A stretch of 64,000 bases of DNA from Anodontia alba (GCA_964016985.1 OZ024823.1:67619925-67683924); one strand, 5' to 3'; positions 34,157-46,528 are shown, numbered from the stretch's first letter. The notes: generated by a model not told the origin, from the sequence alone. Made by a program: numbers and translations.

Positions 34157-36180
34157 ATTTTTTGATTGGGCGTCTTTACGAAGCGATGACATTAACATAT
34201 ATGCCAACAATATTACAGAAAAAATATTTTCTCTTTCAAAAGAATGTATTCCAAACAAACAGGTATGAATAAGACCGCCAGAGCCTGTTTGGATGACTTC
34301 CATAATACGTAGTTTAATTCGTAAGCGTAAACGAGCTTTTCGGAAAGTAAAATTAACAGATACTCCGGCTAAGTGGCTAAGTAATACACTAAGAAACCAA
34401 CGCCTAACGCCTAAAGATTGGTGGACAACTTTGAAAACTTTCATCTCTCCTTTATACAGAAACTCAAATGCTCCACTGGAAAAGGATGAAATTATTTATT
34501 CAGAAAGTATAGATAAAGCGAATCTTTTAAATGACTATTTTCGTGATCAGACTCTTTTGGATGAGCAAAATACAACTCTTCCGAATATGCCTGTATATAA
34601 TGGGACTAATTTGAGTAATTTTGTTATTACAGAGGCAGAAGTAAAGGCAGCGCTCTTGTCTTTACCACTTGGCAAAGCATCAGGCCCGGACGAAATTAAT
34701 AATCGCGCACTACAAGCATTAGCTTCAGAACTTTCTCCTGAATTCGTGACTCTTTTTAACCAGTCTCTACAGCAATCAGATGTTCCCGACATTGGAAAAG
34801 GTCACATGTGTGTCCAGTTTCCAAAGGCGGAGACGTTTCATCTCTTTCTAATAACAGACCGATCTCTCTCCTTAGTAACATTGATAAGACCTTTGAAAGA
34901 ATTGTATTCAAACACTTGTATAATCACTTTCAGGATAATGATATCCTTACACCATTACAATCTGGCTTTATTCCTAGCGACTCCACTGTAAACCAATTGG
35001 CATTTCTTTACGATACATTTTGCAAAGCCCTTGATTCTGGAAAGGAAGTAAGAGTGGTTTTCTGCGACATAAGCAAAGCTTTTGACCGCGTTTGGCACGC
35101 CGGTCTCATACATAAATTACGTGCGTCTGGTGTTTCCGGTAATCTCTTGAGATGGTTTGAAAACTACTTACAGAATAGATGTCAACGGGTAGTTATTCCT
35201 GGAGCAAAATCGGATTGGAACTATATTCGCGCTGGTGTTCCCCAAGGGTCTATACTTGGACCACTTTTATTCTGACTTTATATTAATGATATTGTAAAAG
35301 ACATAGGTTCAAATATCTGTCTTATCGCTGATGATACGAGTTTATACATTATTGTTGAAACTGCGGAAGTTGCAGCAGATATTTTAAACCCAGATCTAGC
35401 GAAAGTGGCAGCTTGGGCATTGTTAGTTACCTTTAACGCTTTAAAAACTGAATCTTTTCTTATTTCTCGAAAACATAATCACGCCTTGCATCCACTGGTC
35501 TACATGCAGGATCAACCAGTAAAAGAGGTTGATGTTCATAAGCATTTAGGTCTGTGTTTTTCAAAGGATTGTTCCTGGAGTAAGCAAATTGAATACATTT
35601 CAGAAAAAGCTTGGGCAAGGGTCAATATAATGAGGAAATTTTAATTTAATTTAGCCCGTAAATCGCTAGACATTATATATTCTTCTTTTATTCGTCCTTT
35701 GCTAGAGTATGGCAGTGGAGTTTGGGATAATTGTACTCTTCAAGGAAAGTAAAATTTAAAATAAGATACAGTTGGAAGCGGCAAGGATTGTAACAGGTGC
35801 AACTAATTTAGTTTCATTTCAGGCCTTATATAATGAAATAGGGTGGGAAACCTTAGAAGTTCGCAGAAAGAAACAAAATTTACTTTTCTATAAAATGTGC
35901 CTTTCACCAGCTTATCTTTCTTCTCGTGTACCACCAACAGTGAACTCTATCTCAAGTTATCATCTAAGAAACAAGAATGATCTTAAGACAGTTAATGCAA
36001 GGACAACTCTATACTGTCAATCCTTCCTTCCTTCTGTGGTCCGTGATTGGAATTCTCTACCAGAGAAACGAGAGAAACGAGAATGATCTTCAGACAGCTA
36101 ATGCAAGGACAACTCTATACTATCAATCCTTCCTTACTTCTGTGGTCCGTGATTGGAATTCTCTGCCAAATGAGGAAATT
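34157..36180 (+). pseudogene. Jockey/CR1-group LINE reverse transcriptase, 5'-truncated and broken
   Basis: Begins within the linker before the RT domain (DDINIYANNITEKIFSLSKE, then MTSIIRSLIRKRKRAFRK). RT blocks: LPLGKASGPDEINNRAL, NNRPISLLSNIDKTFERI, FCDISKAFDRVWHAGLIHKL (motif A), AGVPQGSILGPLLF (B) and LIADDTSLYI (C, FADD-like). Then comes a thumb region to VVRDWNSLP. Breaks: a frameshift near 34800, a stop at 35273, and stops near 35642 and 35748. A ~110-bp segment (35965-36070) is duplicated in tandem (36076-36180). It would have made target-primed reverse transcriptase; it is dead. Confidence 0.85.
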
Positions 36181-37960
36181 CAGGGTAGGAACACTCAATG
36201 TGAACACCCTGAGAGGAAGAGTGCGAGGTAGCGGAAACACTATCCCGCAGGAAAGTGGATGTCTGTGCATTCAGGAGACCAGATACCGTGGTGGCAACTG
36301 CCACACAATCAAGGACAAGGACACCAGGTACAAGCTCTACTGGTCAGGAAACGACAAAGGCTGGTGTAGGAGTGCAAGCGTGGATAGAGAAAGGTTTTGA
36401 GGTGCAGAGAGTCTCCGACAGAATCATCTTAGTGAAACTCATAGTCGGCCAGAGTGTGGTTACCTTTCTGTCTGTGTATGCTCCACAGATTGGTCTCAAT
36501 GATGAGGTTAAGGATCTGTTCTTTGATCAGCTGCGTGCTGTGATTGCCAGGATCCTAGCATCAGAATTTCTGACCTCATGTGGAGATTGGAACGGCCATG
36601 TAGGCCGTGCAGGCACTGGATAAGGGGAAGTGCATGGTGGGATGGGGTATGGCAGGCCGGAACCAGATGTTGAGGTTGAGAGAATCCTAGAGTACGCCCT
36701 AGCATTTGACCTGCTTCTTGCGAACACATGTTTCAAGAAACGTGACAGCCATTCTATCACGTACAAGTCGGGAAACATAGCCACGCAGATAGACTTCATC
36801 CTTTTCCGTAGGACCATACGCAAACTTGTCACAGATGTAAAAGTGATCCCTGGCGAGGAAGTAGCCCTGCAACATCAGCTGCTTGTATGCGACATGCGCA
36901 AGTTCACCCCTCGCCTGAAAGTTTGAAAGCTTAAAGACCCTCAGACAAGCAATCATTTCCAAGGAGGTCTTCAACTTGCATGTGAGCACATCTGCAGGTG
37001 TAGCTGATGGGGCAACTGAGGATATCTGGAAAAACATCAAGACTGGAATGCTCAAGACAACTGAGGAGATGTGTGGCACAACTAGGCCACACCGTTGGCG
37101 TCGTGAAACCTGGTGGTGGAATGAATACGTGGAAAAGGCCATTGCTGCCAAGCGGAAAGCTTTCGAGGCCTGGAAGGCTGGTAAATCATACGGTGCAGCC
37201 AAACGAAATGCCAGACATGCAGTGCATCATGCTCGTCAAGAAGCCGACAAGAAGGTCTACGAGAATATTGACCCCAAGTTTTCAGAAGTCTACCGCCTTG
37301 CTAACCGGTTTAGAAGAGAGAACACTGGTGTTGTTGGTGACAAACCTGTGAAGAATGATGACTCAAAGCAGAAGGCCTGGCTAGAGCACTACCAAAGGCT
37401 TCTCAACGTTGAGTTGACTGGGACCCAGACCACCTGTCTTATCAACCACCAGTGGAAAGCCCTCCCATTCCAATCACCATTGATATGGTTAAGAAGGCTA
37501 TCTGACAGATGAAGGCAGGCAAAGCACCGGGCTCATCAGGCATAGTGGTGGAGATGATACGAGCAGCCGGTGACATGGGCGCCTTCATGATCTGTGACCT
37601 CGCAGCTGCAATCATTCGTGATGGCAAGGTACCCTCTGACTGGGAGCAGAGTTTCATTGTCTGCCTCTACAAGGGAAAGGGGGACGCATTGGAAAGGGGC
37701 AACTACCGCGGTCTCAAGCTGACAGAGCAGGTTATAAAAACCTTAAGATGATTGTGGACGGCCTCATCAGACAGTTGATGTCAATCGACGATTCCCAGCT
37801 TGGCTTCGTCCTAGACAGAGGCACTACAGACGCAATCTTTGTTGTCAGGCAGCTGCAAGAGACGTATCTAGCTGCCAACATGGCTTTCATAGACCTGGAG
37901 AAGGCGTTTGATCGAGTACCTCTGAAGGTCATCTATTCGAGGCTGTGCAAGCATACATCA
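36177..37960 (+). pseudogene. RTE-like LINE, endonuclease to mid-RT, 3'-truncated
   Basis: Joined directly to the previous LINE. It starts with the apurinic-type endonuclease (FRVGTLNVNTLRGRV, CIQETRYRGGNCHTIKDKDT, SVYAPQIGLNDE, CGDWNGHVGRAGTG, IDFILFRR), then a linker (RPHRWRRETWWWNEYVEKAI). RT follows: MKAGKAPGSSGIVVEMIRAA, GNYRGLKLTEQVIKTL, SQLGFVLDRGTTDAIFVVRQ and MAFIDLEKAFDRVP (motif A). It ends just after motif A; no catalytic YADD block follows. Stops lie near 36623, 36926, 37507 and 37750. It resembles the RTE elements often annotated as craniofacial development protein 2-like in molluscs. Confidence 0.85.
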
Positions 37961-38300
37961 AAAACAGTAAAAGATTTTAAGACAGGTCACTGTAGCCTAA
38001 CTTATAAACTTATAATTAATTAGGATTTATAATTATGATTTTGTATTGGCTTCGAAAAGATCACTTTTTTTTTGTTAGTCTTGGGAAGATATATATGTAT
38101 CTCTAGAAACTGATCATAATACCCTCAGCTGCGCGCTTTACCCATGCTCTAGATTTGGTATAATTAGTCTCCACCCTCCCCGTTTGTATGGATCATGCCT
38201 ATGAAATATTTCTTTTTTTTCCCTTTTACATCAATAACTCTTTTTTTTCCTTCTTGTCCCACTTTACTAGACTGCATTTTGTTGATAGCATTATATGCTA

Positions 38301-38858
38301 CTGTCCTTTCGACATCTCTCAGAAAGACGTTTTTTGCTTGGCGTTTTATTTTGAATGAAAATATTTTGTTCTCATTGACCATATCCAATCAGAAACCATT
38401 TGTCTTTTCTGTTTCAGTGTTTTGCTCTCAAATATTTACAGTAAAATTAAATTTACGGCCAAAAATTAGTCTGACCTATGCATTTCTATAGTAAAGTGAT
38501 TTTTTGGAGTTTTTGTCTAAGAAAATATATTTTACTTTTCTTTGCTGAATTTAAATTATTGATGTTTCACAACAATATTGTGAAAATTTCAGAAAAATTG
38601 AACAAGCGGAACTTGTTGAAAATCTGCCTCCAAGTTACCTACCCTACAGATTTCTGCAAAATTCGCATTCATTTTTACTATAGGAAAAAGTGAAAATATT
38701 TGATTGTTTAAAATCCAATGAATAGAATACAACTTTTTGTGCATAGGTAGTTACGACAAATGGTTTTGCATTAAATCATGATAAAAGTTTGCAAATTTAC
38801 TTCTTTTGTGTAAAGCGCCAAGCACAAAACGACTTTCTGAAAGATGTCGAAAGCACAG
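38301..38858. mobile_element. 558-bp MITE-like element with ~46-bp inverted ends
   Basis: CTGTCCTTTCGACATCTCTC then AGAAAGACG...GCTTGGCG at the left mirrors CTGTGCTTTCGACATCTTTC then AGAAAGTCG...GCTTGGCG at the right. TA lies on both sides (38299-38300 and 38859-38860). No transposase; likely a non-autonomous Tc1/mariner-type element. Confidence 0.75.
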
Positions 38859-38860
38859 TA

Positions 38861-40697
38861 ATCTAATGTAACTATTCATGACTTCCGTCTCTTATATGCT
38901 CTATAAATATGCTTTGGCCATAAATGTTCACAATAAATATTGTATGTATTAGGAGATGAACTAAATAAGCAGTATGCTTTCATTCAAATCCTAATGAGTA
39001 TTGTATGTATGTATGACTGTGTTGTGATTTCGATGAAATTAAAATACATTTAAACCAATATACTATTAGAGATATTTAGTAAGTGTTACTATATATTGAA
39101 TGACCCTTGTAACTCGTGGGAACGACATACCTAACTCTTGGTCATGATTATGAAACGGAACCATTGCTGAAGGGGTTGATCAAGTAAACACAATCTATGT
39201 CTAAATGTGCAGAGTCAAGTAAAATGAAAGTGAATAGGTTTACTTAGCATCAGAATCTATCTGTTTACACTCAGTCACAGGACGTTCTTTCACCGTTTTA
39301 TTCACCATATTTTCACTGCATATAGACAAGTTTTCAAAATAAGAGTAGCCCTTTTCACTGCATATAGATACGTTTTCGAAATAAAAGTAGTCTTGCAAGA
39401 CGGGGTGTTCTAGAAATAAAGGTATTATGTTTTTTTATTGTTTCATATAGTACGCAAACAGTAGAAAACAAATCAATGTATGTCTAACCTATAGAATTAC
39501 TCAAATGTATCTTCCAGATTTCCATAGTTCAAGTTTTGCAGTCTTCAGAGACGTAACGTCAGTTGTTCTACACATTGGCGTAACGTCCTAAATGCGACAA
39601 ATGACGCTAAGAATGATATGCAGTGCCACGTGTAAATGTGCGGAACAGCACAACTGTTTAGATCAACCAGCACATCCGCTCAGAATGAGTGAATGACTAG
39701 TGTCTCTCTTCGATATAATGAGTCTGAAAGCTAAGTTTGCGTGGATGAGTACCGAAGTTATCCTAAGTGTTCGGACAAACAGATAATATAATCATCAAAT
39801 AGTGTAGACCCAGATTAGACGCCATAGAAAGAGATGTCTGATCAGGGTTTTTTTTTGTCTTTAGTCGACCTGACGGTGGTGTTTCTGTAACTTTGTTCCG
39901 CATTCAGGTTTGTTAAGCTGAGCGAAGCTGGCTTAGTCATTTCTTTATGCTACTTGTTGATTCCCATCTGTTCTTTCATAAATTATTTTGCTAAAAAATT
40001 CTAAAGCCTTCAAAAATGCACACGAATGGTTTAAGTATAGTAAAGCACGTAAGACAGGTACTTTGCTGGCATATATATGGCATATCGACAGCAAAAAATC
40101 CTTAAATCAAGTGACGTCGGTTTATGAGTTTTCGTTTTACATTAAAATGACGTTTTGTGACGAATTCCCTAATCAAACAAAAAACATTAATAACTTTATT
40201 TATAATGCATTTTCTTATAAAACAAAAACATTGAGATTAGAGACAAAATGTACTTTTAAAATATATTTATTCATCCATTTATTTTAACATTAAGTTTTTA
40301 TTTATACACAAACGTTTCATGAACAGGCGTAAAAACGTAAAAAAATAAAAGAGTGACACATTTACTAATTAAAATAAAAATCGAATAGCGTTTGTTATTT
40401 AACTTGACAACAAAAATTGCGAATTTTTAAAATTTTGAGCAAAAATGTATTTTTTATTCATAATTAAAATTTACCTAATACCTATATTTGCTTATTTTCT
40501 GGTTAAAGTTGACTATCAACTTATATTTGGCACGCGTTACAAAACGGCTTCAAAATTTTATGACGTCATAATCACGAAATGACGTCAATAATGTCAGTTA
40601 AAATATAATCACATTATGTGGAACCACGAACGCATTTTGTTTCAAATTTGAAGAATTTACTTGGTATATTCTGCAAACCAACTAACTCGGGCAGTAA
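38861..40697. other. Intergenic with a solo mariner end
   Basis: 39062-39108 holds, on the minus strand, AAGGGTCATTCAATATATAG, a match to the terminus of the third mariner at 31254. 39310-39410 contains a duplicated 'cactgcatatagaya' phrase and, with 39545-39580, resembles 47225-47290 in reverse. An unrecognised open frame spans 39988-40287. No gene assigned. Confidence 0.4.
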
Positions 40698-41185
40698 TCG
40701 CGTCACTCATGGCCATTTGTTATGCAAAGAAATAAGTGACGCGAATATCGACATGAGTAGCGAGAGCGAAAAAGATGGCTATTTCAGGTGGATTGTCTAC
40801 AATCTGGGGCTTTTGTCGTCTAGGAGGGCGTTATTTTAAAAATCGGAGAATGCTATACTGCGCGGAATTAAATTCCATACAACCTAGCACCACAATTTAC
40901 TTCAAAATATAGCTACGGTTCCTGGAATTTGTTTCATTCTGGCGACAATCGCTCCGAATTTGGTGCCGTTTTGGACGATTTACCCATTTAAATTAATGTT
41001 TTCAGCCATATCTGCATCTTCATAACGACGACTTGGACAGACGCCGTCATTTGGCATACGTATTACAATCATAACAATGCAAACCATGAATGTAACCAAC
41101 AAAAACGGAAAAATGCTAAAATTATAGGGCAGAATGAGCAGCGCGTGCGGATATGAGTGACGAAACTAGGATATGAGTGACGAGA
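40698..41185. mobile_element. ~490-bp non-autonomous element, copy 1
   Basis: Inverted ends TC(T/G)CGTCACTCAT and ATGAGTGACGAGA. The body is homologous, in reverse, to 46529-47018 ('aatcggagaatgctrtactg', 'ggcgacaatcgctccgaatt', 'atacgtattacaatcataac'). The homology runs ~12 bases past the inverted repeat on one side, so the repeat may be subterminal. No protein. Confidence 0.7.
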
Positions 41186-41198
41186 GTTTGACAAAATG

Positions 41199-41263
41199 AA
41201 AAAAAATAAATAAATAAATAAATAAATAAAAAAAAAAAATAAATAAATAAATAAATAAAAAAT
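41199..41263. repeat. (AAAT)n microsatellite
   Basis: AAAT/TAAA units with one A-rich interruption. Confidence 0.9.
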
Positions 41264-41517
41264 GGGATTCCGAATCAGTGCTTGTTGGAAATATTTATAA
41301 AGGATCTTAGTACAACTCCATTTTTTATTAGATACAAATTTTAAGTTCCAGTAAAAATAGTTCCGAATGAAATCTGTTCGCATGAACAGAAAAAAAAAAC
41401 CCCAGATATTTTGAGAGTATCTTGATTTCATACATCCTGAAAATTTAGCATACTAATACTACATATAGATATGAAGGAAGTAAAAATGACTAATACTACA
41501 TATAGATTAGTCTGGCC

Positions 41518-41650
41518 CCAGACCCTTTCTTTATTTTTCTTTTCTTTCTTTTTCTTCTTTTTTTTTTTTTTTTTTGAGGGGACACAACACTTGTATAGCT
41601 TGTAGAATTTTTATTTACTTCAGTCCCTTGGCTAGAAAGAAAGGGTCTGG
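41518..41650. mobile_element. 133-bp hairpin element with 15-bp perfect inverted ends
   Basis: CCAGACCCTTTCTTT at the left and its exact complement at 41636-41650; T-rich interior. No target duplication fixed. Confidence 0.55.
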
Positions 41651-41990
41651 TAACAAGTGAAACTGGTCTAGGCAGAATTCATCCTGCTGACCTTTTAAAC
41701 TTTCTCTCACTGCAATACTTAATGGTTCTCACCAAACAGCTGAGGGTAATAAAACTTGTTAGGTAAACTGCTGAAAAGTTAATGGTCTGTATCAAATTTC
41801 TGATATTGGGTGCTTGGAAGTCAGAAAAATAAGAAAAATATTGTCTGTTTGTCGTCTGCTGAATTGTCCAGAAAAAATGGTAGCAGTTAATTTTATGGGT
41901 AATGAAGCACTATCAGGCAATAATTAAAAATACTGTTAGCTAATAAAAAAAAAAGTAAGCATCAAAAGAGTCAGTCTCCTGGGTTTTGGG

Positions 41991-42457
<467 letters not shown>

Positions 42458-42540
42458 GGGGGGGATTACCTTGTAAGATTGCCATGGGTGTTTAGTTAAT
42501 GAGGTTAACCCTTGTTATGATGAACCTACCTTTGCAAAAA

Positions 42541-42605
42541 CAGTGTAGATCCAGATCAGTTGGTTTCTGAAGAAGCCAACTGATCTGGATCTGGATCTGC
42601 ACTGT
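42541..42605. repeat. Hairpin, ~20-bp stem
   Basis: AGATCCAGATCAGTTGG...CCAACTGATCTGGATCT with a short loop ('tttctgaagaag'), and outer 'cagtgtag' / 'ctgcactg' pairing. Confidence 0.75.
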
Positions 42606-42860
42606 TTGCCATTAAATATGAGAATTTCTAGCAACAAATCGGATCAAACAATCTGACTGGCTAAAACTTAGAAGTGGGCGTGACATCTTAATTTATTCAG
42701 TATGACAAAAGTTAATACAGATTGTCAGAAAAAAGTGAGTCTTTTCTGCGCTGACAGTTTCTGCAAACAATATCTCTATGTTCATCTTTTATTTTGATTT
42801 GGAGAAGTTTTTCAATTAAAGTATACTGCTCTGATTTTACACTCTCGTGTGTGTGTGTGT

Positions 42861-43300
42861 GGGGGGGGGGTAACTTAGGGGTAATTTTGGTACGGGTGTG
42901 CGAGCCAGTATTTCAAAACCTACCCCATTCATATACCTGGCCTTTGAAAAAACAGACCCATTCATATACTTGATCATCCAAAATATTGACCTATTCATAT
43001 ACTGCCCCTTTGATTTTTGTACCCATTTTTTGCTGGTTGTTACACAAATATCACAGTCAATTCATGTAATACCAAGAGGATAAGCAGCCTCGAAAAATCT
43101 CTGAGCGAAAAATATGTGCATATACCAGGATGTCAGAATAATGGGGAATGGACCTTTCACATAGGAATCCAGAAAAATCGGGCCATTCATATACTTTTTG
43201 TTGAAAAAAGGGGGCCAATCATATACATAGCAGTGCTGAAAAAGGGGGCTATTCGGCACGCACATCCGTACTATGCCATATATAGGAAGTTACCCCCCCC
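42861..43300. mobile_element. ~440-bp inverted-repeat element with repeated TTCATATAC words
   Basis: GGGGGGGGTAACTT at the left is mirrored by AAGTTACCCCCCCC at the right, and inside that TACGGGTGTGCG by CGCACATCCGTA. Between them 'ccattcatatac' recurs at about 42926, 42957, 42990, 43184 and 43215. Poly(C) continues to 43325. No protein. Confidence 0.6.
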
Positions 43301-43439
43301 ACCCACCCCCCCCCCCCCCCCCCCACCCCCGAGTGTGTACTAAATAACGCTTGTCTTTTGGACTTCTAGTGCAAACTGTCTGCTTTGTACAATGGGTATT
43401 AGCTTTATTTTTATATCTATTTTATGCCCCGTTTATATG

Positions 43440-43645
43440 CATAAGTTTGCCCCTAGGGGCAAATTTACCCCTAAGGGCAAATTTATCCCTAGGGGTAAAC
43501 TTGTCATGTAAACGCATTTGCCTTAGGGGCAAAATTTACCCACGTGGATAAATACCCCTGCTCAAGGGTAGGGGCAAATATACCCCCTAGAGGTAGATTT
43601 CGTCATGTAAAAACAAGGTATAATTTACCCATAGGGGTAAATTTT
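43440..43645. repeat. Cluster of CCCCTAGGGG palindromes
   Basis: TTTGCCCCTAGGGGCAAA (43446-43463) is a perfect 18-base palindrome. Variants of it (cccctaagggc, ccctaggggtaaa, ttaggggcaaaa, cccataggggtaaa) recur about seven times to 43645. 'tcatgtaaa' occurs twice as an edge phrase. Confidence 0.8.
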
Positions 43646-43649
43646 GTAA

Positions 43650-44160
43650 ATATGTTTGGAATGCCTCAAAATACAGGTATACCATGTTTATTTTGCATAA
43701 ATGTTATTTGTTTATTTACTTGATGTCTGCAAATATACTTGTTTCAATTTATATTTGCAAGTTGTGGTCAGAAGTGAGTTACTTGACAAGAATACTATTA
43801 TGCTAGCAGTTAGGATACTGATTCAAGGCAAATATGATGATTTTTTAATACTATGGTGTTAATCAAGTAGCACACTCTTGTACTGATCTATAATTAAATA
43901 ATAACACCAGGAAAGTTTTCGCAGTAGGTATTTTTAACCAATTTGATGACTAAAACTAATTCCCATTTCTTAACGCTTATCGTGGAGGTACAAGAACTTG
44001 TAATATTTCTTATTATTACCAGAAAATAGGCTTTGACATTTCATGAAAATGGTGTCATGCCTTATTTTCTGAAAAAAGAAAAACAACACCAAAAAACAAA
44101 ACGAAAAAAAAAAAAAAAAAAAAGGGCGGGGGGGGGGGGGGGGGGGCGGGAATACTACCA
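43650..44160. other. Intergenic, ending in A- and G-runs
   Basis: No gene. 44103-44122 is poly(A) and 44123-44150 is poly(G) with two C. Confidence 0.5.
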
Positions 44161-44162
44161 AT

Positions 44163-44345
44163 TTGGCATCTGTTAATTTAGCCCAGAGAGTGTCAGCTAC
44201 AGAAACGTCAGATATAAAAAATGGTACCAGATCAGACTGTATATCTGTTCAACAACCTCTGCAGTCTGATTATGGTCGTAGGTACTCACACACTGCAGCC
44301 ATAGGTAACGAAGTTGGATTAAAGAGGATCATGATAAAAAAATAA
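44163..44345 (+). other. Coding-like fragment, unrecognised
   Basis: An open frame of 60 codons (LAQRVSATETSDIK, GRRYSHTAAI) that starts without ATG. A donor-like ATAG|GTAACG lies at about 44307. A second fragment at 44964-45090 reads HVSHNMKENIDRTERLLNAM then SNLAQQV. The two could be debris of one gene or of a retroelement gag. Composition looks protein-like, but I recognise no family. Confidence 0.2.
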
Positions 44346-45590
44346 TGTAGAGAAAGAGAGAAATAGATATAAAACAAAAACGACTGGAGCCAGTCTACAT
44401 ATAGATATGAAGGAAGTAAAAATGCACAATATAAATATCTGTTTGAAGTACGGATGCAACATGTATTTTCTGTCAGTTATGCCTCTAAAACCGTATGTAA
44501 ACTTTTTGTATATGCTTAATAACGCGTAGCATGCTGGGTAAAAAATTCAACAGACGACATTTTGAACGTTTTTTTTTTTTTGTTTTTTTTTTTTTTCAGA
44601 AAAATAGCATTGATAGTTCATGCCTAAGGATAAGGGCAATGTACATAAACCCGCAAAGCTTCTTTTCTGTAAAATAGAATACAAATAATATATTGTCATT
44701 TTGTCTTTTGTTGAATTTGCTCAGAGAGTCATAAAAGTATGTATGCTTACTTCTATTACATGTACCTTTCTGTTATCAAATCTAAATTTGACAGTATTGT
44801 GGTAGAGATTCCGATTTGTGTGTAGTTAGTTTTGATTCTTCGCTGAATAATACCAACGACCCTAAATCGAAAAATTGTAGGCCTACTAGCTATTCGTTTG
44901 TTTGACACTCAACATAGTAGAGCTAATACTGGTCAGTCACCAAGTGTCAGGATAAAGCGACTGAGTAATAGTCCAAACTTCAAGCCAAGCATGTGTCACA
45001 TAACATGAAAGAGAACATTGACAGGACTGAAAGATTGCTGAATGCAATGTCAAACCTTGCGCAACAGGTATCAACTGTATTGAAGGATAAGGAAAAAAAA
45101 AAAAAAAAAATAGAACATACATCTTGTAAAAGATTTCAAAACATTTACTCGGCAGAGAGCAGTCTGTTTGATTACATATGTAGCTTACGTTGTTCATTCT
45201 TTTTCGATCAAGTGGTGTTTTGTATGGACAATTCATGTATTTAAGCTATCAACCATAGCTCTAGATAAGAGGGGGTATCAGGTACATATTGTAAAGCTTT
45301 TACGCCAATTCTTAACGTCGAAAGCAGATTTGTAGCAGACTGCGGGGGGGGGGGGGGGGAGACCTTACACTCTTGGTCGTTATGCCCCCCCTCCCCCCAC
45401 CCCTCTACCGAAGGAGAATCAGAGGAGAAAAAGTAAGACAAAATTCAGGAAATAACACACAAGATCTAACATGAACACATGGAATCAGATAAAAGACAAC
45501 ATCAAACAATACACACAAGACAAGACAGTAAAAGACAGATCAAGATAAGCTCAATTACAATGTACTCAGGGGCGTCACATCGTCCTTTCT
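44346..45590. other. Intergenic with homopolymer runs
   Basis: 44391-44425 repeats a phrase from 41449-41487 (catatagatatgaaggaagt). Poly(G) at 45343-45359 and C-rich 45385-45402 face each other. Apart from the fragment at 44964-45090 nothing coding is seen. Confidence 0.4.
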
Positions 45591-45591
45591 C

Positions 45592-45593
<2 letters not shown>

Positions 45594-45684
<91 letters not shown>

Positions 45685-45722
45685 CTTACATGCTCAACAA
45701 TTTGTTTGCATACTTCCGTGAC

Positions 45723-45772
<50 letters not shown>
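45594..45772. repeat. Compound (GA)n microsatellite with duplicated TGACGTCA spacer
   Basis: Two GA tracts (45594-45683 and 45727-45771) are each followed by 'gcttacatgctcaacaattt' and a CGTGACGTCA word, so the tract plus spacer is duplicated. Confidence 0.9.
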
Positions 45773-45774
<2 letters not shown>

Positions 45775-46528
45775 CTTACATGCTCAACAATTTGCATACT
45801 TTCGTGACGTCAGATGTGACGCAACATTGAATGGGCGCACGTGCACAGTCCCTTTAGCGTTTATGATTTGCCAAAAAAATGGTATCTTCTGTTTCCCTTT
45901 ATAAATGGGGTACGTATACATTTGTGTAAGGGAAGCAATTTTAAAATAAGCAAAAGCACAACCTCTCAGAACGGAAACTTCAGCTCAGCTTTTATTTGGG
46001 ATGAATGAAAAATATTAAGCTAGCATGTCCTCTTTGCTTAATTTTTAAGGGTATTTCCCCTTACCCAAATTACATACTAATTTGATTTTAAAGCATTCGT
46101 GGGCATGTTAAACAGCCTAACTATAGCTGAGGTAGAGTGCCTGTGGATAGAGTGCAGTGGCGAATTCAAAGGAGGGTCGAATCTCCTTTGACTCGAAATT
46201 TCATTTACATTGGAAATTTTGGATAAATTTGATAGATTTCGGACACTTTTCCTTCTACTTCTCTTCAAACACCAGCAAATTTTACTACCTGTAAAATTGC
46301 TGGGTGAGTGGCAAACAGTGTCCTGCAGCGTCTTATCTTGTTCTACACTGTTTGCTCAGGCCTGTCTGTCCGAATACGTAGAGTATGTACGATAATATGA
46401 TTAAATTGAACTCCCTCGGAAATTCTCTTGGATCTGCATTAAATGCCAAGATAAGTACTTATTTTTTAAAATATTTTTTAAATAAGCATTTGTTTTATGT
46501 TTCATACATATATTTCCAATTTCGTTGC
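45773..46528. other. Intergenic, nothing recognised
   Basis: Short open frames only; no structure beyond a small palindrome near 46170-46192. Confidence 0.4.

Noticed and set aside
33877..34444. Plus- and minus-strand frames rich in Tyr/Ile/Cys/Val or Thr/His
   Set aside because: Mostly translated TA/TG microsatellite; only the part after 34157 belongs to a LINE remnant.
39988..40287. 99-codon open frame as a gene
   Set aside because: Begins without ATG, AT-rich composition, no recognisable content.
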